Made by a program: the position numbers and the translations under genes. Below are positions 54,690-64,000 of a stretch of 64,000 nt of DNA, piece by piece. Under the pieces are notes generated by a model, which was given only the letters and a program-made list of their open reading frames with translations, searched no databases and had not been told where the DNA came from. The DNA lies in assembly GCF_028583425.1 (NCBI RefSeq), contig NC_072806.1:38672001-38736000 (forward strand), written 5' to 3'. How positions within the stretch are numbered: position 1 is the stretch's first letter; each line of letters opens with the position of its first letter. The DNA is from Eublepharis macularius (Eukaryota; Chordata; Lepidosauria; Squamata; Eublepharidae).

Positions 54690-56980
54690 ATTGCCGGACA
54701 AGAAGTAGTCGCAAAAAGTTTCCGTCATGAACGGACTCGCCTATGAAGTCGTCGGTGAGCAAAAACTCCCTTCCCAAATTTTCCCAAATTTTAAACTGGT
54801 TTCTGTGTCTTTGAACAATTAGTCTGTAGCAATGATCGGGTGAAAACATTTAGTTCTATGCCATGACAAATTTCACTTGCTGATGTCTGCTTTTCAAACC
54901 TCTGGGAAAGACAGGAGCTGTTTTTGTTCCAGTTGGTCAGCAGCCCTACACCCAGTCATGTATCAGTTTGTTTCCAGCTATAAATAGTCAATAGTACTTG
55001 TACACTAAATAAGTATTAGGTATACTTTGTAGTAACGTTCCCAAGGACACTAATATTTGGGAATCTGCTTAAGTACATTTTCTGTTCTGCAGTTTCTGGA
55101 ATTGTCAGTGAATATGCAGATGTATTTCAAAGGTGTGGTTTTTAAATAAATGTGATTGTGTAGCAGCTGTTTCTTGAAAGCTTGTCTGGAACTTTTGTAG
55201 CATGGGGGAGGGGAGCTAGCGAGGGAGCCCCATGTGACCATCCCAGCTTCTTACTATTATTCACTCCCCATCACTTCTGAACAATGGACTTAAAGTGCTT
55301 CCCACATGCACTGTCTCGTCGGCTGCAAATGAGCTATTTTGTCCTAACGAGGCACATTTTTGTGTGCTCTATACCAAGACTGTACAAAACCCAGATTGTT
55401 AGAACAGATGCAAAGCAGAAAGATCACTGACTTGGTGGTAGTTTCAGATCTTTAAAAAATGCATGAAAAAGGAACTGTTTGCATCTCTCAACACATGCAC
55501 TGAATGCAGGATTTGACCACAGGCTCACAGACCTCTCTAGTGTCTGTGTGACCCTTAGCCAGCAAAGCATCGATCATATAAATATTAACCATAGTAGGGA
55601 ACAGTTGTACCAATTATGTCTTTTTTCAAATTTACTGCCCATACACACACACACACTTCAGAGGAGTTTTAGGATGCAGTCTTGCGTATGGTTATATGAC
55701 GTTTCTCCATAAAAATGCATAAGCTTGGCCTAAGGGGGGCTTTCTCTGGTCCAGTTTCTGTGACTTTAATTGCAGCCTGAAAAGAGAAACCAAGCAGATG
55801 AGGCTCCTTCTGAGCATGGAGATAAAGGACCGGGATTAGGCTGGCCCACAGATTTGGCGCCCTGTGTGGGGAATGAATGCCTTGTCCCCTCCTGTGCACC
55901 TATGAAACCGCCGGTTGAGCTCTTCTTTCTGCAACACCGTGGGAAGCTGCCATCCCTCCTCCCCGACTGCAAGGCAAGGTGGGAAGCCGCTGCTGTATTG
56001 CGAGGAAGGGGAGGAGGAAGAGGGCCGGCCCCACCCCAACAGAGGGGGGGAGGAGCAGGCTCCTTGTGAACCACTCGTTGGAGCTGGGGGTACCTCCTTG
56101 GGCTGCCACTTGCTGTGGTGAATCCTGATGCTAGTGGTGGGTGGGCCCAGGGCTGCCAGCCTCTAGCGTTAGCAGTCGTACCCCTTTATGAATATGGAAA
56201 ATCATAAACCCCCTTTCCTCGTGTGCCTTAAGCACCAGACAACACCGCCTGGCCTGCCAGACAGATGCTAACCCCAGCTGGAGTTGGACAATTACGAGAA
56301 GGTGTGTCAGATTGACTAACTGCCCCTCCGTGCCCTGGCGAAGCAAAGAGGACTTCCAGGAGTTCCTGCTTAATCTCATCAACGCCCTTCCGTGCCGTCC
56401 CTCACCCACCTTTCCAGTCAGGGCTATTCAGGGACCTGATAAGTCCTTCCCATCTGGCAGCTGCAGGATATCAAGCACCCTTCTCACTTATAGTTTCTCC
56501 CAGATATGTTCAATATAGCCTTTCCCACTTTATTTTCCCACTCCAGATAAACTATCAAACAATTGTTTGGGGAGGGGGCAAAAGACATAATTCTGCCCCA
56601 GGGTACATTTTGCACTATAACTAGGCTGCCTCCAGTCATATGCTGTGTGTGTATTCCTTGGATCCATATGCACACCCCCAGACGTGTGTCTGAGCCTCTT
56701 TCTTCCTCTTGCGCTGGTAGCTCATGCTGCTGCCTCTACGGACGTCCTCCCTCTCCTAAACTGGTAAATATCATTCTACTCTGGATCTCTCTCCCTCTCC
56801 CTCCCTGATTTTCTAGTTAGCTCCATGTGTATGCTGCATGTGATTTTTCTGTGCCTTTTATTGCTGTTTCATTGTGCCTTTTATTGCTGTTTTATTGTGC
56901 ATTTTATTGCTCTGTTTAAAAAGAGACCCTTCCTTTAGAACATCTGCCTATTCATTTAAGAGTTTCTCTAAGGGAACAAT
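54690..56980. other. Unannotated intergenic sequence
   Basis: No gene supported. A (CA)n tract is at about 55643-55656. The GC-rich part 55840-56110 gives overlapping open frames on both strands without recognisable domains. Confidence 0.4.
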
Positions 56981-56984
56981 CCAG

Positions 56985-57472
56985 ATATACATTGGTGGAG
57001 AGATCCACCAATTTTGTAGCATGGCCATTTGGGGCCCAAATTGGCTCATTTTGGCCCCAATCCAGGCTGAATTGGGCCCCAAATGGCCAAACATCAGGTG
57101 GGCGGGGGCACCTGACATGTGACCTATTTGGAGAACTACTGGAACTCCATTCCTGCGCGTTCCCCCTCAAAATAAGCCTTGGCGCGCACGCTCCCAGGAC
57201 TACACAATGACTTCACTTTGGGTCAGCTGGAACAAGGGGGGAGTTTTTTAAAGTTTAAATCGCCCTCAGCGAAAATGGTCAATGGCCGGTGGCCCCGCCC
57301 CCTGATCTCCAGACAGAGGGGAGTTTAGATTGCCCTCCGCGCCAGTGTCGTGGAAGGCAATCTAAACTCCCCTCTGCCTGGAGATCAGGGGGCGGGGCCA
57401 CCAGCCATGTGACCATTTTCATGAGGTGCCGGAACTCCGTTCCACCGCGTTCCAGCTGAAAAAAAGCCCTGG
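56985..57472. mobile_element. hAT-type MITE (family A) next to a diverged relative
   Basis: The right end GAAAAAAAGCCCTGG (to 57472) and the body with inverted GATCTCCAGACAGAGGGG blocks match family A. It shares the extra block (ACTTTGGGTCAGCTGGAACA) with the copy at 33128. To its left, 56985-57175 is another palindromic unit: GGCCATTTGGGGCCCAA and its inverse, then GTGACCTATTTGGAGAACTA. I could not find clean duplications. Confidence 0.65.
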
Positions 57473-57856
57473 CTATCAGAACAATAGCACAAGTGTTGCG
57501 AAAAATTAACAAAAGAATCAAAACAAGAGGCTAGTAAAGTTCTGTCACTCACTGGTTTTACTTTGTGTCCTTTCTCTCAGAGCAATGGATACAAGAAAAG
57601 GTTGAGTGGAGGATGTTCTACGTAAACTTCCCTCGGTTTCTCTCCATTTCCCAGTTGAGAACCAGTTTGGTCTAGGAGAGCCAGTTTGGTGTAGTGGTTA
57701 AGAGTGGTAGAACTGTAATCCGGAGAAGCAGGTTTGAATCCTTTTCCTCTTCAAGCCAGCTGGGTGTTCTTGGGTCAGTCACAGCTCTCTCAGAGCTCTC
57801 TCAGCCCCACCCACCTCTCAGGTTGATTGTCATTGAGATAATAATAACATACTTTG

Positions 57857-59830
57857 TTTTTTTTGTTTTTTTGTTTTTTTTAAAGAATTTTTATTGGATG
57901 GGTTTACAAACATAAACATAGAAATCACTATCATTATTCACCCCATTGCATTTTCCCCATCCTTCCCCCCCCCCCCCCCGCTTTCTGGTGACTCCCAGCA
58001 GTTTTCCATACCCAACTTAATCTAAAAAGTATATCATATAAATTCTTAAAATCTATAATAATAATATAATAATGTAATATATATCTATATTATACCTATC
58101 AAATCTCTTTAGTTATCTTAACTACCTACACTAACTATATTACTTATTTTAGTTAAAAATATAAAAATTACATAAGTAACAATAAGTACATATGCTGACT
58201 AACTAAAACAAAATTACATACCTACTCCCCTGTAAATATACTATACTAATCCAATAGCATATAGTAAAATATACCCCTTTTAAAGTTTAAGTAAGTTTCT
58301 ATCTCCCCTACTTCTCCAAAGACCACAATTTCCCCTTCATGTCCCACTTTTTTCCCACATATTTCTTAAATTTTTCCCAACTTAATATATAGTCCAATTC
58401 TTCTCGTTCTTTCAATTTCCTTGTTAATTTGTCCATTTCGGCCATATTCAAAACTTTCAAAATCCAATCTTCCATAGATGGTATCTCCTGAGTCTTCCAC
58501 ATCTGTGCATAACACATTCTGGCCGCCATAATCATATAAAACACCATAACTCTGTCCATTTTGTCAAAATCTTCTAGGTTCATACATAATAACAGCAATT
58601 CCGGGGTTTTATTTATATTCCTTTGTATAATATCTGACATAACTTTAACTATATCCCCCCAGAACTGCTTAGCCTTATCACAAGTCCACCACATATGATA
58701 GAATGAACCTTCATGCTGTTTACATTTCCAACATTTATCCGACATCTGGCTGTTACCATTGGCCAACTTCTTCGGTGTTAAATACCATCTATACAACATT
58801 TTATATACATTTTCATGCACAGTGGTGCATGCTGAAATCTTAACTACATTTTTCCAAACCTTTTCCCAAGCTTCCATTGAAATTTCCTTATTACAGTTTA
58901 TTGCCCATTTGACCATCTGAACTTTAACAACTTCCTCCTCTGTAAACCATTTCAGTAATATCTTATATATTTTAGAAATTATCTTCTTCCCCCCCTGAAG
59001 CAAACAATTCTCAATCTCAGAGTTTTGTAGTCTAAAACCATTTTTCCTTTTGTCTTTCTCATATAGGTCTTTTATCTGCATGTATTGAAACCATCCATAT
59101 TGGAATGGCAATTCTTCATTACCTTTAAGCATACAGTTATTCTGTTGTATCTCAAGAATTTCTTTACATGTCAACCAGTCTTCCCCTGCATATTCTGTTC
59201 TTGGATTTACTACTTCCGCAGGGATAATCCACATTGGTATAGTCTCTTCTATGTATTTCTTGTATTTAGTCCATACAGCAAACAAGCTTCTTCTTACATA
59301 ATGATGTAAAAACATAGAGTCTGCTTTTACTTTGTCGTACCATAGATATGCATGCCAATTAAATTACTCAGTCTTTTAATATACTTTTTCAGCTTGGTAA
59401 CTCAGTCTTTAGTTCTTTTAAAATTTAAGTCTTTATTCAGTAAAACGGTCCATTGGGGGAGATAGCAATCTTAACTTAATACAGACTTCTTGGGATGTAC
59501 TCACTGCTTCAAACGTCCAAATCTGTTCAAATCCGTTCCCGAGGCTCGGGGAACAAAGAGCCTATGTCAATTTAATGACTCCTGAAGCTGCTGCAGAGAT
59601 TTTGGCTGCCCTTCTCCGAGGAGGATCTCAAGGCTTGGGGGAGAAGCCCTTAATTCAGAGCCTCCCACCCGCCAAGACCCGTCACTCTCAGGGCTAAAAG
59701 CGTTCTTGCCGGATTTCTGACTAAAACCCGGGGGCTGTGGCCGATCTGAAGGCCCCACCAGCCCAAAAAACAGCACCTCGGATGATCCGGAGCTCCAAAT
59801 CACGTCGGTCTCTCCATTACCCTGAACCGG
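57857..59830 (-). mobile_element. Internally deleted L1 (LINE-1)
   Basis: It is flanked by 17-bp near-duplicates AATAATAACATACTTTG (57840-57856) and AATAATAACGTTCTTTG (59831-59847). On the minus strand it has a 5' leader (59830 to about 59370) matching 5202-4730 of the other L1, then a direct join to the last third of ORF2, a 3' UTR with a G/C run at 57966, and a poly(A) tail. ORF1, endonuclease and most of RT are missing. Confidence 0.88.
58308..59315 (-). pseudogene. L1 ORF2 C-terminal domain
   Basis: This 335-codon frame has no stop and continues upstream in frame to the junction at about 59366. It covers the region after RT, with the zinc-like motif CWKCKQHEGSFYHMWWTC near residue 205 and an end KKWDMKGKLWSLEK, matching the tail of the L1 at 4010. 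With no endonuclease or RT it cannot act alone. Confidence 0.88.
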
Positions 59831-59914
59831 AATAATAACGTTCTTTGTAAACCACTGTGAGTGGGTGTTAAGTTGTCCTGAAGGGTGGTATATAAACCGA
59901 ATGTTGTTGCTACC

Positions 59915-60419
59915 GTTGTTGGTTTGTGCACCTTGAACAGAGTGTGAAACTTTGAATTCTTTGCCTCCTGGCTGGGATGAACTCTGGCTTATTCTCTAAT
60001 GGACTGCAATCTTGTTCCTGCCATTGTGCCTTCACTCAGTCATAACATATTGCGTATCCTTGATCTTTATGGCCCTGGCACAAGATGCTAAAAGTGATCT
60101 CTCTTGCCTGTTCCTGTCAGGGCGGGGGGGGGGGGGGAATGGTTATTGCTCTTCTTGTTTGTCTCCATAAACAGATCAGTCATAATTTCAGGAGAGCTCC
60201 AGAATCCACCTTGCATTTGGTAACATTAATCTTTGGTGGTTTTCAGTTTGCTGTCTAGGACCCAAAAGCGAATTGTGACTTTCTCTTTGGTAGGGCCGGG
60301 GAGGAACAGTATGGGCTGGGAGAATCAGCTGAGGGAAACTCAATGGCAAATTTGAGTTTGCTATTCATAATGTGCAAAATAACCATGAAATACATCCTGT
60401 TGTACAATCATGTTTTTAT

Positions 60420-60450
<31 letters not shown>

Positions 60451-61250
60451 TGTTCAAGAATAATGGCTGTGAGATTCCTGTGTTTTATATTGGGAAGCAG
60501 AAAAGTAATATGGAGTTTATTCTGCATTTCGGGATTCCATTGGGAAGCAAGTTTAGAAGTAGGTTTCCACTTCAGAAAGTTTGAGAAGCATTCTACAGGC
60601 AATTTGTGAGTCATTTTACATGCCCTGTGATTTACCCCAGGGGTGCCCAGTGCCCTGATTTTTTACAAATAATATCCATTAGGGAACCTCTATTAGCAAG
60701 TCTACAAAAAGTGGACGTTTTTAATATAATCGTACCAAAGCATTAAAGAAATACTGCTCTGCCTCATTTCCATGTAGTGCGAATGTTAAAAAAGTAGTCT
60801 TAGTGGATGTGTGGGAGGAAACTCTTGCGGGAAAATAAGAGATAATAAAAGCTTATACTTTTCTTCAAAAACAATTAATGCCCCAGCTCTTCAAATCCAT
60901 ACACTACAGTTTGTCAAAGCAGGGTTTTTGTTACCTGTGTTAAAACAGATCAAATTGAGTAATTGCATTGAGAAGCTTTTTAAAAAAATATATATTATGA
61001 TTTCAAGATAAATATTCTGAAAGGTAATGTGGGTGTTTGTAGAACTTTTTGTAAAGTGCACCAAACATAAAAGTTTTTTTACCTTTTCTATATTATTGAA
61101 AAAGTAAAAAGCTTTGCATCAAATAAGACCTCACGTTTTGTCTCCTTAGCAAGGTAATTAGCCAATCATGCTTTGTAAGAAATCAGCTATGCATCAATGA
61201 AGAGCAAAAATCAGAATAAAATCTATACTCCAGTTATATCAAAGGAAACT
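59915..61250. other. Unannotated sequence with (CA)n and a G run
   Basis: No gene supported. A G run lies at 60123-60137 and a (CA)n tract at 60419-60447. Confidence 0.5.
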
Positions 61251-61286
61251 TTTTTTGCCAACTTTGTTTCGAACCTCCCATTCCTG

Positions 61287-62875
61287 GGTAAGGTGAGTGG
61301 GCAGTGGCGGAACAGCTCCAGGTATCCCTGAAGGATTCCTCGGTCCTGGATCCATTTCAGTCCGACTTCTGCCCTGGCCATGGGATGGAGACAGCGCTGG
61401 TTGCCCTCACAGATGATCTCCGCAGGCAGCTGGATCGAGGCGGGTTGACACTGCTGGTGTTATTGGATGTTACCGCAGCATTCGACATGGTCAATGATGA
61501 GCTTTTAGCCCACTGCCTCGCCAATGTGGGGATTCGTGAAACGGCCTTACAGTGGCTAGTCTCTTTTCTTCACGGTTGGGGACAGAGGGTGGCGCTAGGA
61601 GAGCAGCTATCGCCATGCCACCCTTTGGTGTGTGGTGTCCCTTGGGGGGGGGTGATATTCTCCCTGATGTTGTTCAACATCTATATGCACCCCGCTGCCC
61701 AGCTAGTGTGGAGTTTCGGGTTGGGATGTCATCAACATACGGATGACACCCAACTTTATCTGTTGATGGACAGCCAGCCAGATACCGCCCTGGATGATCT
61801 GGCCAGGGCTTTGGAGGCTGTGACTGGATGGTTAAAGCAGAGCAGACTGAAGCTGAATCCAATGAAGACGGAGGTCCTGTACCTGGGCTGTGGGTTCAGG
61901 GATCTGGCTCCCACCTCTTGATGGGGCACTGCTCATGCCCACTTTGATGGTGAGGAGCCTGGGTGTGGTCTTGAACATCTCCTTGTCTATGGAGGCCCAG
62001 ATCATGGCAGTTGCCAGATCAGCGTTTTACTATCTTTGCCAGATCAGGCAGCTTCCCCTTACCTCTCACCTCATGACTTTGCAATAGTGATCCATGCTAT
62101 GGTCATCTCCAGGCTGGACTACTGTAACTCACTCTGCGCTGGGCTGCCCTTGGGCCTGCTCTGGAGATTACAGCTGGTCCAGAATGCAGCAGCGCGGCTG
62201 TTGGCTGGGATGCTGTTCTGGGCCCATATGACACCTGCCTTGCATCAGCTGCACTGGCTCCCAGTTGAGTTCTGGATCAGGTTCAAGGTGATGGTCTTGA
62301 CCTTTGAGGCCCTTTGCAGGCTGGGACCAGCATACCTTCAGGACTGCCTTTCACTCTGTATACTCTGGAGGACACGTCATTCAGAAGGGAAACATCTTCT
62401 TGAGATCCCCGGCCCCAAGGAGATCCATCTTGCCTCGACCAGGGCCCGGGCCTTCTCAGCCCTGGCCCCAACCTGGTGGAACTCTCTGTCTGAGACAACT
62501 TGGGCCCACGGGATCTTTTAGTATTCCGCCGGGCCTGTAAGGCAGAGATGTTCCGCCAGGCTTTTGGTGGTTGAGAAGGGCGGGTCTCCTCTCGACGTCC
62601 TACCGAGGGGCGGGTGGAGAAGACCCCCCTCCTGGTTTTTAGCTCATTGCTGTATATTAGCCTCCGCAGACCCAGTGATCTTGCAGGACTGTGAAGTCCG
62701 CTGTCTGCTTAAATTTTGCTTCCAGTTTTAAATTGCTTTTAGTTATATGTTATTTATTGTATATTGTATTGTGTTTTAATTGGGTGATCTGCTCTGAGCC
62801 TGCATTGTGGGGAGAGCGGACTACAAGTCTGATAAACAAATGAATGAATGACTGAATAAATACAAAAATACAATA
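61287..62875 (+). pseudogene. L2 LINE, reverse transcriptase to 3' end
   Basis: Frame 61304-61921 has LVLLDVTAAFDMV (motif A), CGVPWGGVIFSLMLFNIYM (motif B, where the usual glutamine is tryptophan) and HTDDTQLYL (motif C with DD). It then has WLKQSRLKLNPMKTEVLYLG. After a shift, 62036-62521 has SRLDYCNSLCAGLP, LQLVQNAAARLLAG and HQLHWLPVEFWIRFKV. The 3' end has a GAATGAATGA repeat tail near 62840-62860. It is 5'-truncated and inactive. Confidence 0.9.
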
Positions 62876-62879
62876 CAGT

Positions 62880-63480
62880 AATCTGTACTGTATTCTTCTA
62901 AAGAACAACTTGTGAGTTTTTGACAAATGCATAAATATCCATCTGCAGAGAGGCTGTCTGCTCTGTCTAAACACAATTCAGTCTACATTAATGGGGTAGC
63001 GTGATCTATAATTCTACATCAGTTTGATTGGATCCTTCTTGCTATAGAACCAGCACAAATTTTGTAAAAGGCAACCAAATCATATATTACAAATAATCAA
63101 TGTAACATCTCATTAACATCTTCATAACATAAAAATACAAATATGCAACAGGCATATTCTGGGTTTCTTGCTAAACACCCCTTTCTTTCATACCTGGAAA
63201 CCATGGTGTGTATATTTTGTATGTTGTGTTAAAGTTGTATTGAAGTTATTTATGACAAATGACATGACTGCATGTTCCAGCTGGCATCAGCTGTAGTTTA
63301 GAAGCTCGTCTCCCTTTTGGGATTTCAGCCTTCTTGCCATGATCGGTGTTTGAACAAAATTAGGAGGAAGCTGCCTGTTGTATTGCTGCATGAGTCTCAG
63401 TTCCTTCCTTCCAACCTTGTTCAGAGATTCATGCAGAAGTACTCTGAAGCTGGGTAATTTGCCCCCTCTCCTCTTGTCTT
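62880..63480. other. Unannotated sequence
   Basis: I see nothing I can support here. Confidence 0.4.
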
Positions 63481-63485
63481 TGGCC

Positions 63486-63670
63486 AGTGAAGTGGTTAGT
63501 GTGTTGGACTGGGATCTAGAAAGCCCCAATTCAGTTCACTCCAGTGAAGCTTGTTGGGTGATCATGGGTCAGTCACTCTAAGATTAAGCTAACTCACAGG
63601 ACTATTAGGATGAGGATGGGAGAACCATACATGCCACGCAACTCCTTGGAATAAGGGCAGGATAACAGTA
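63486..63670 (+). repeat. Sauria-type SINE
   Basis: Boxes AGTGAAGTGGTTAGTGTGTT and CAATTCAGTTC, then GGGTGATCATGGGTCAGTCA, GCTAACTCACAGGA and ATGAGGATGGGAGAACCA. It belongs to the family at 37683. Confidence 0.6.
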
Positions 63671-63674
63671 CGCT

Positions 63675-64000
63675 CGATAGCTGTGTGTTGCCGTGGTTTG
63701 CTTGCTCTCGAGCCTCCTTCTCCATGTTCCTCCTGTGTGAACACGAGCAGAGGCTCCACGCAAGTTCTTCCTTTGCTATCATTGTATGCCAAATCTTGGC
63801 AAATTAAGGGAGCAGCTGATGTGGGAGGGATCTGCTGAAGATGCAGGTCCAATGGGGGAGGAGCCCTTAGCATGTAGGAGGGGAAAGTGGAGCCTCTGGG
63901 ATTGTGCCTTTGGTTCTTGCCCAAGTCAACAGATGGCCTCCTGTTCAGACCTAGTTGTCGGCAAGCGATCTGTCTTCTCTAGCATGTGGTGGTCTGGAAC
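63675..64000. other. Unannotated sequence at window end
   Basis: Short open frames on the minus strand show no recognisable domain; no exon signals convinced me. Confidence 0.4.

Larger units (their letters stand above)
57675..59910 (+). repeat. tRNA-derived SINE split by L1
   Basis: The head and body lie at 57675-57856 (AGTTTGGTGTAGTGGTTAAG, GGTTTGAATCC, GGGTCAGTCACAGC) and the tail at 59831-59910 (TTTGTAAACCACTGTGAGTG, GTATATAAACCGAATGTTG). It is the family of 12166. The L1 duplication at its centre proves the order of events. Confidence 0.85.

Noticed and set aside
55836..56110. A GC-rich coding exon or CpG island
   Set aside because: Open frames overlap on both strands with no similarity I can recognise, and CpG density is not convincing.

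Overview
The window looks like intergenic DNA from a squamate reptile (a lizard-type genome). I found no intact host gene and no convincing host exon. Four signs point to squamates: CR1 and L2 LINEs beside L1 and a further LINE group, Sauria-type tRNA-derived SINEs, many hAT-like miniature transposons sharing a few terminal repeats, and LTR retrotransposons related to the sushi branch of Ty3/gypsy. The only host-gene sequence recognised is a processed alpha-tubulin pseudogene, minus strand, 49862-54686, split in two by a CR1 insertion.

Layout. 1-7050: Penelope-like remnant, SINEs, miniature hAT-like elements and an internally deleted L1 nested in one of them. 7270-8620: CR1 3' end carrying a 624-bp miniature element. 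9000-20100: mostly old SINE, LINE and MITE debris, including a 70-bp-armed hairpin. 20100-32450: a nested LTR-retrotransposon block. A broken minus-strand gypsy (20931-23115) abuts a plus-strand sushi-like gypsy (23116-31649). The latter's gag is split by a Penelope-like element with a complete-looking hammerhead ribozyme. A second partial gypsy copy follows the 3' LTR in tandem. 32450-37270: LINE debris, a GAAA microsatellite, and an L1 that itself carries a hAT-like element. 38600-47260: a probable ERV-type LTR, SINEs, CR1 and L2 pieces, then a second sushi-like LTR element on the minus strand and a related solo LTR. 47330-54690: L2 3' end with a long-TIR MITE, then the tubulin pseudogene with a nearly full-length but broken CR1 inside it. 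54700-64000: MITEs, a SINE interrupted by a second internally deleted L1, an L2 copy and a final SINE.

The genes here do not act together in a host pathway; what the window shows is layered transposition. Target-site duplications give the order of many events: SINE before L1 at 57675-59910, MITE before L1 at 3857-5321, LINE before L1 before hAT at 33414-37265, tubulin retrocopy before CR1 at 49862-54686. The most informative signals are four. A type I hammerhead ribozyme lies in the Penelope-like element. A classical G GGA AAC frameshift heptamer sits at the gag-pol junction. Two different LTR lineages each have a primer-binding site complementary to their own LTR, indicating self-primed reverse transcription. 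A family of short repeats carries decayed hammerhead-like cores.
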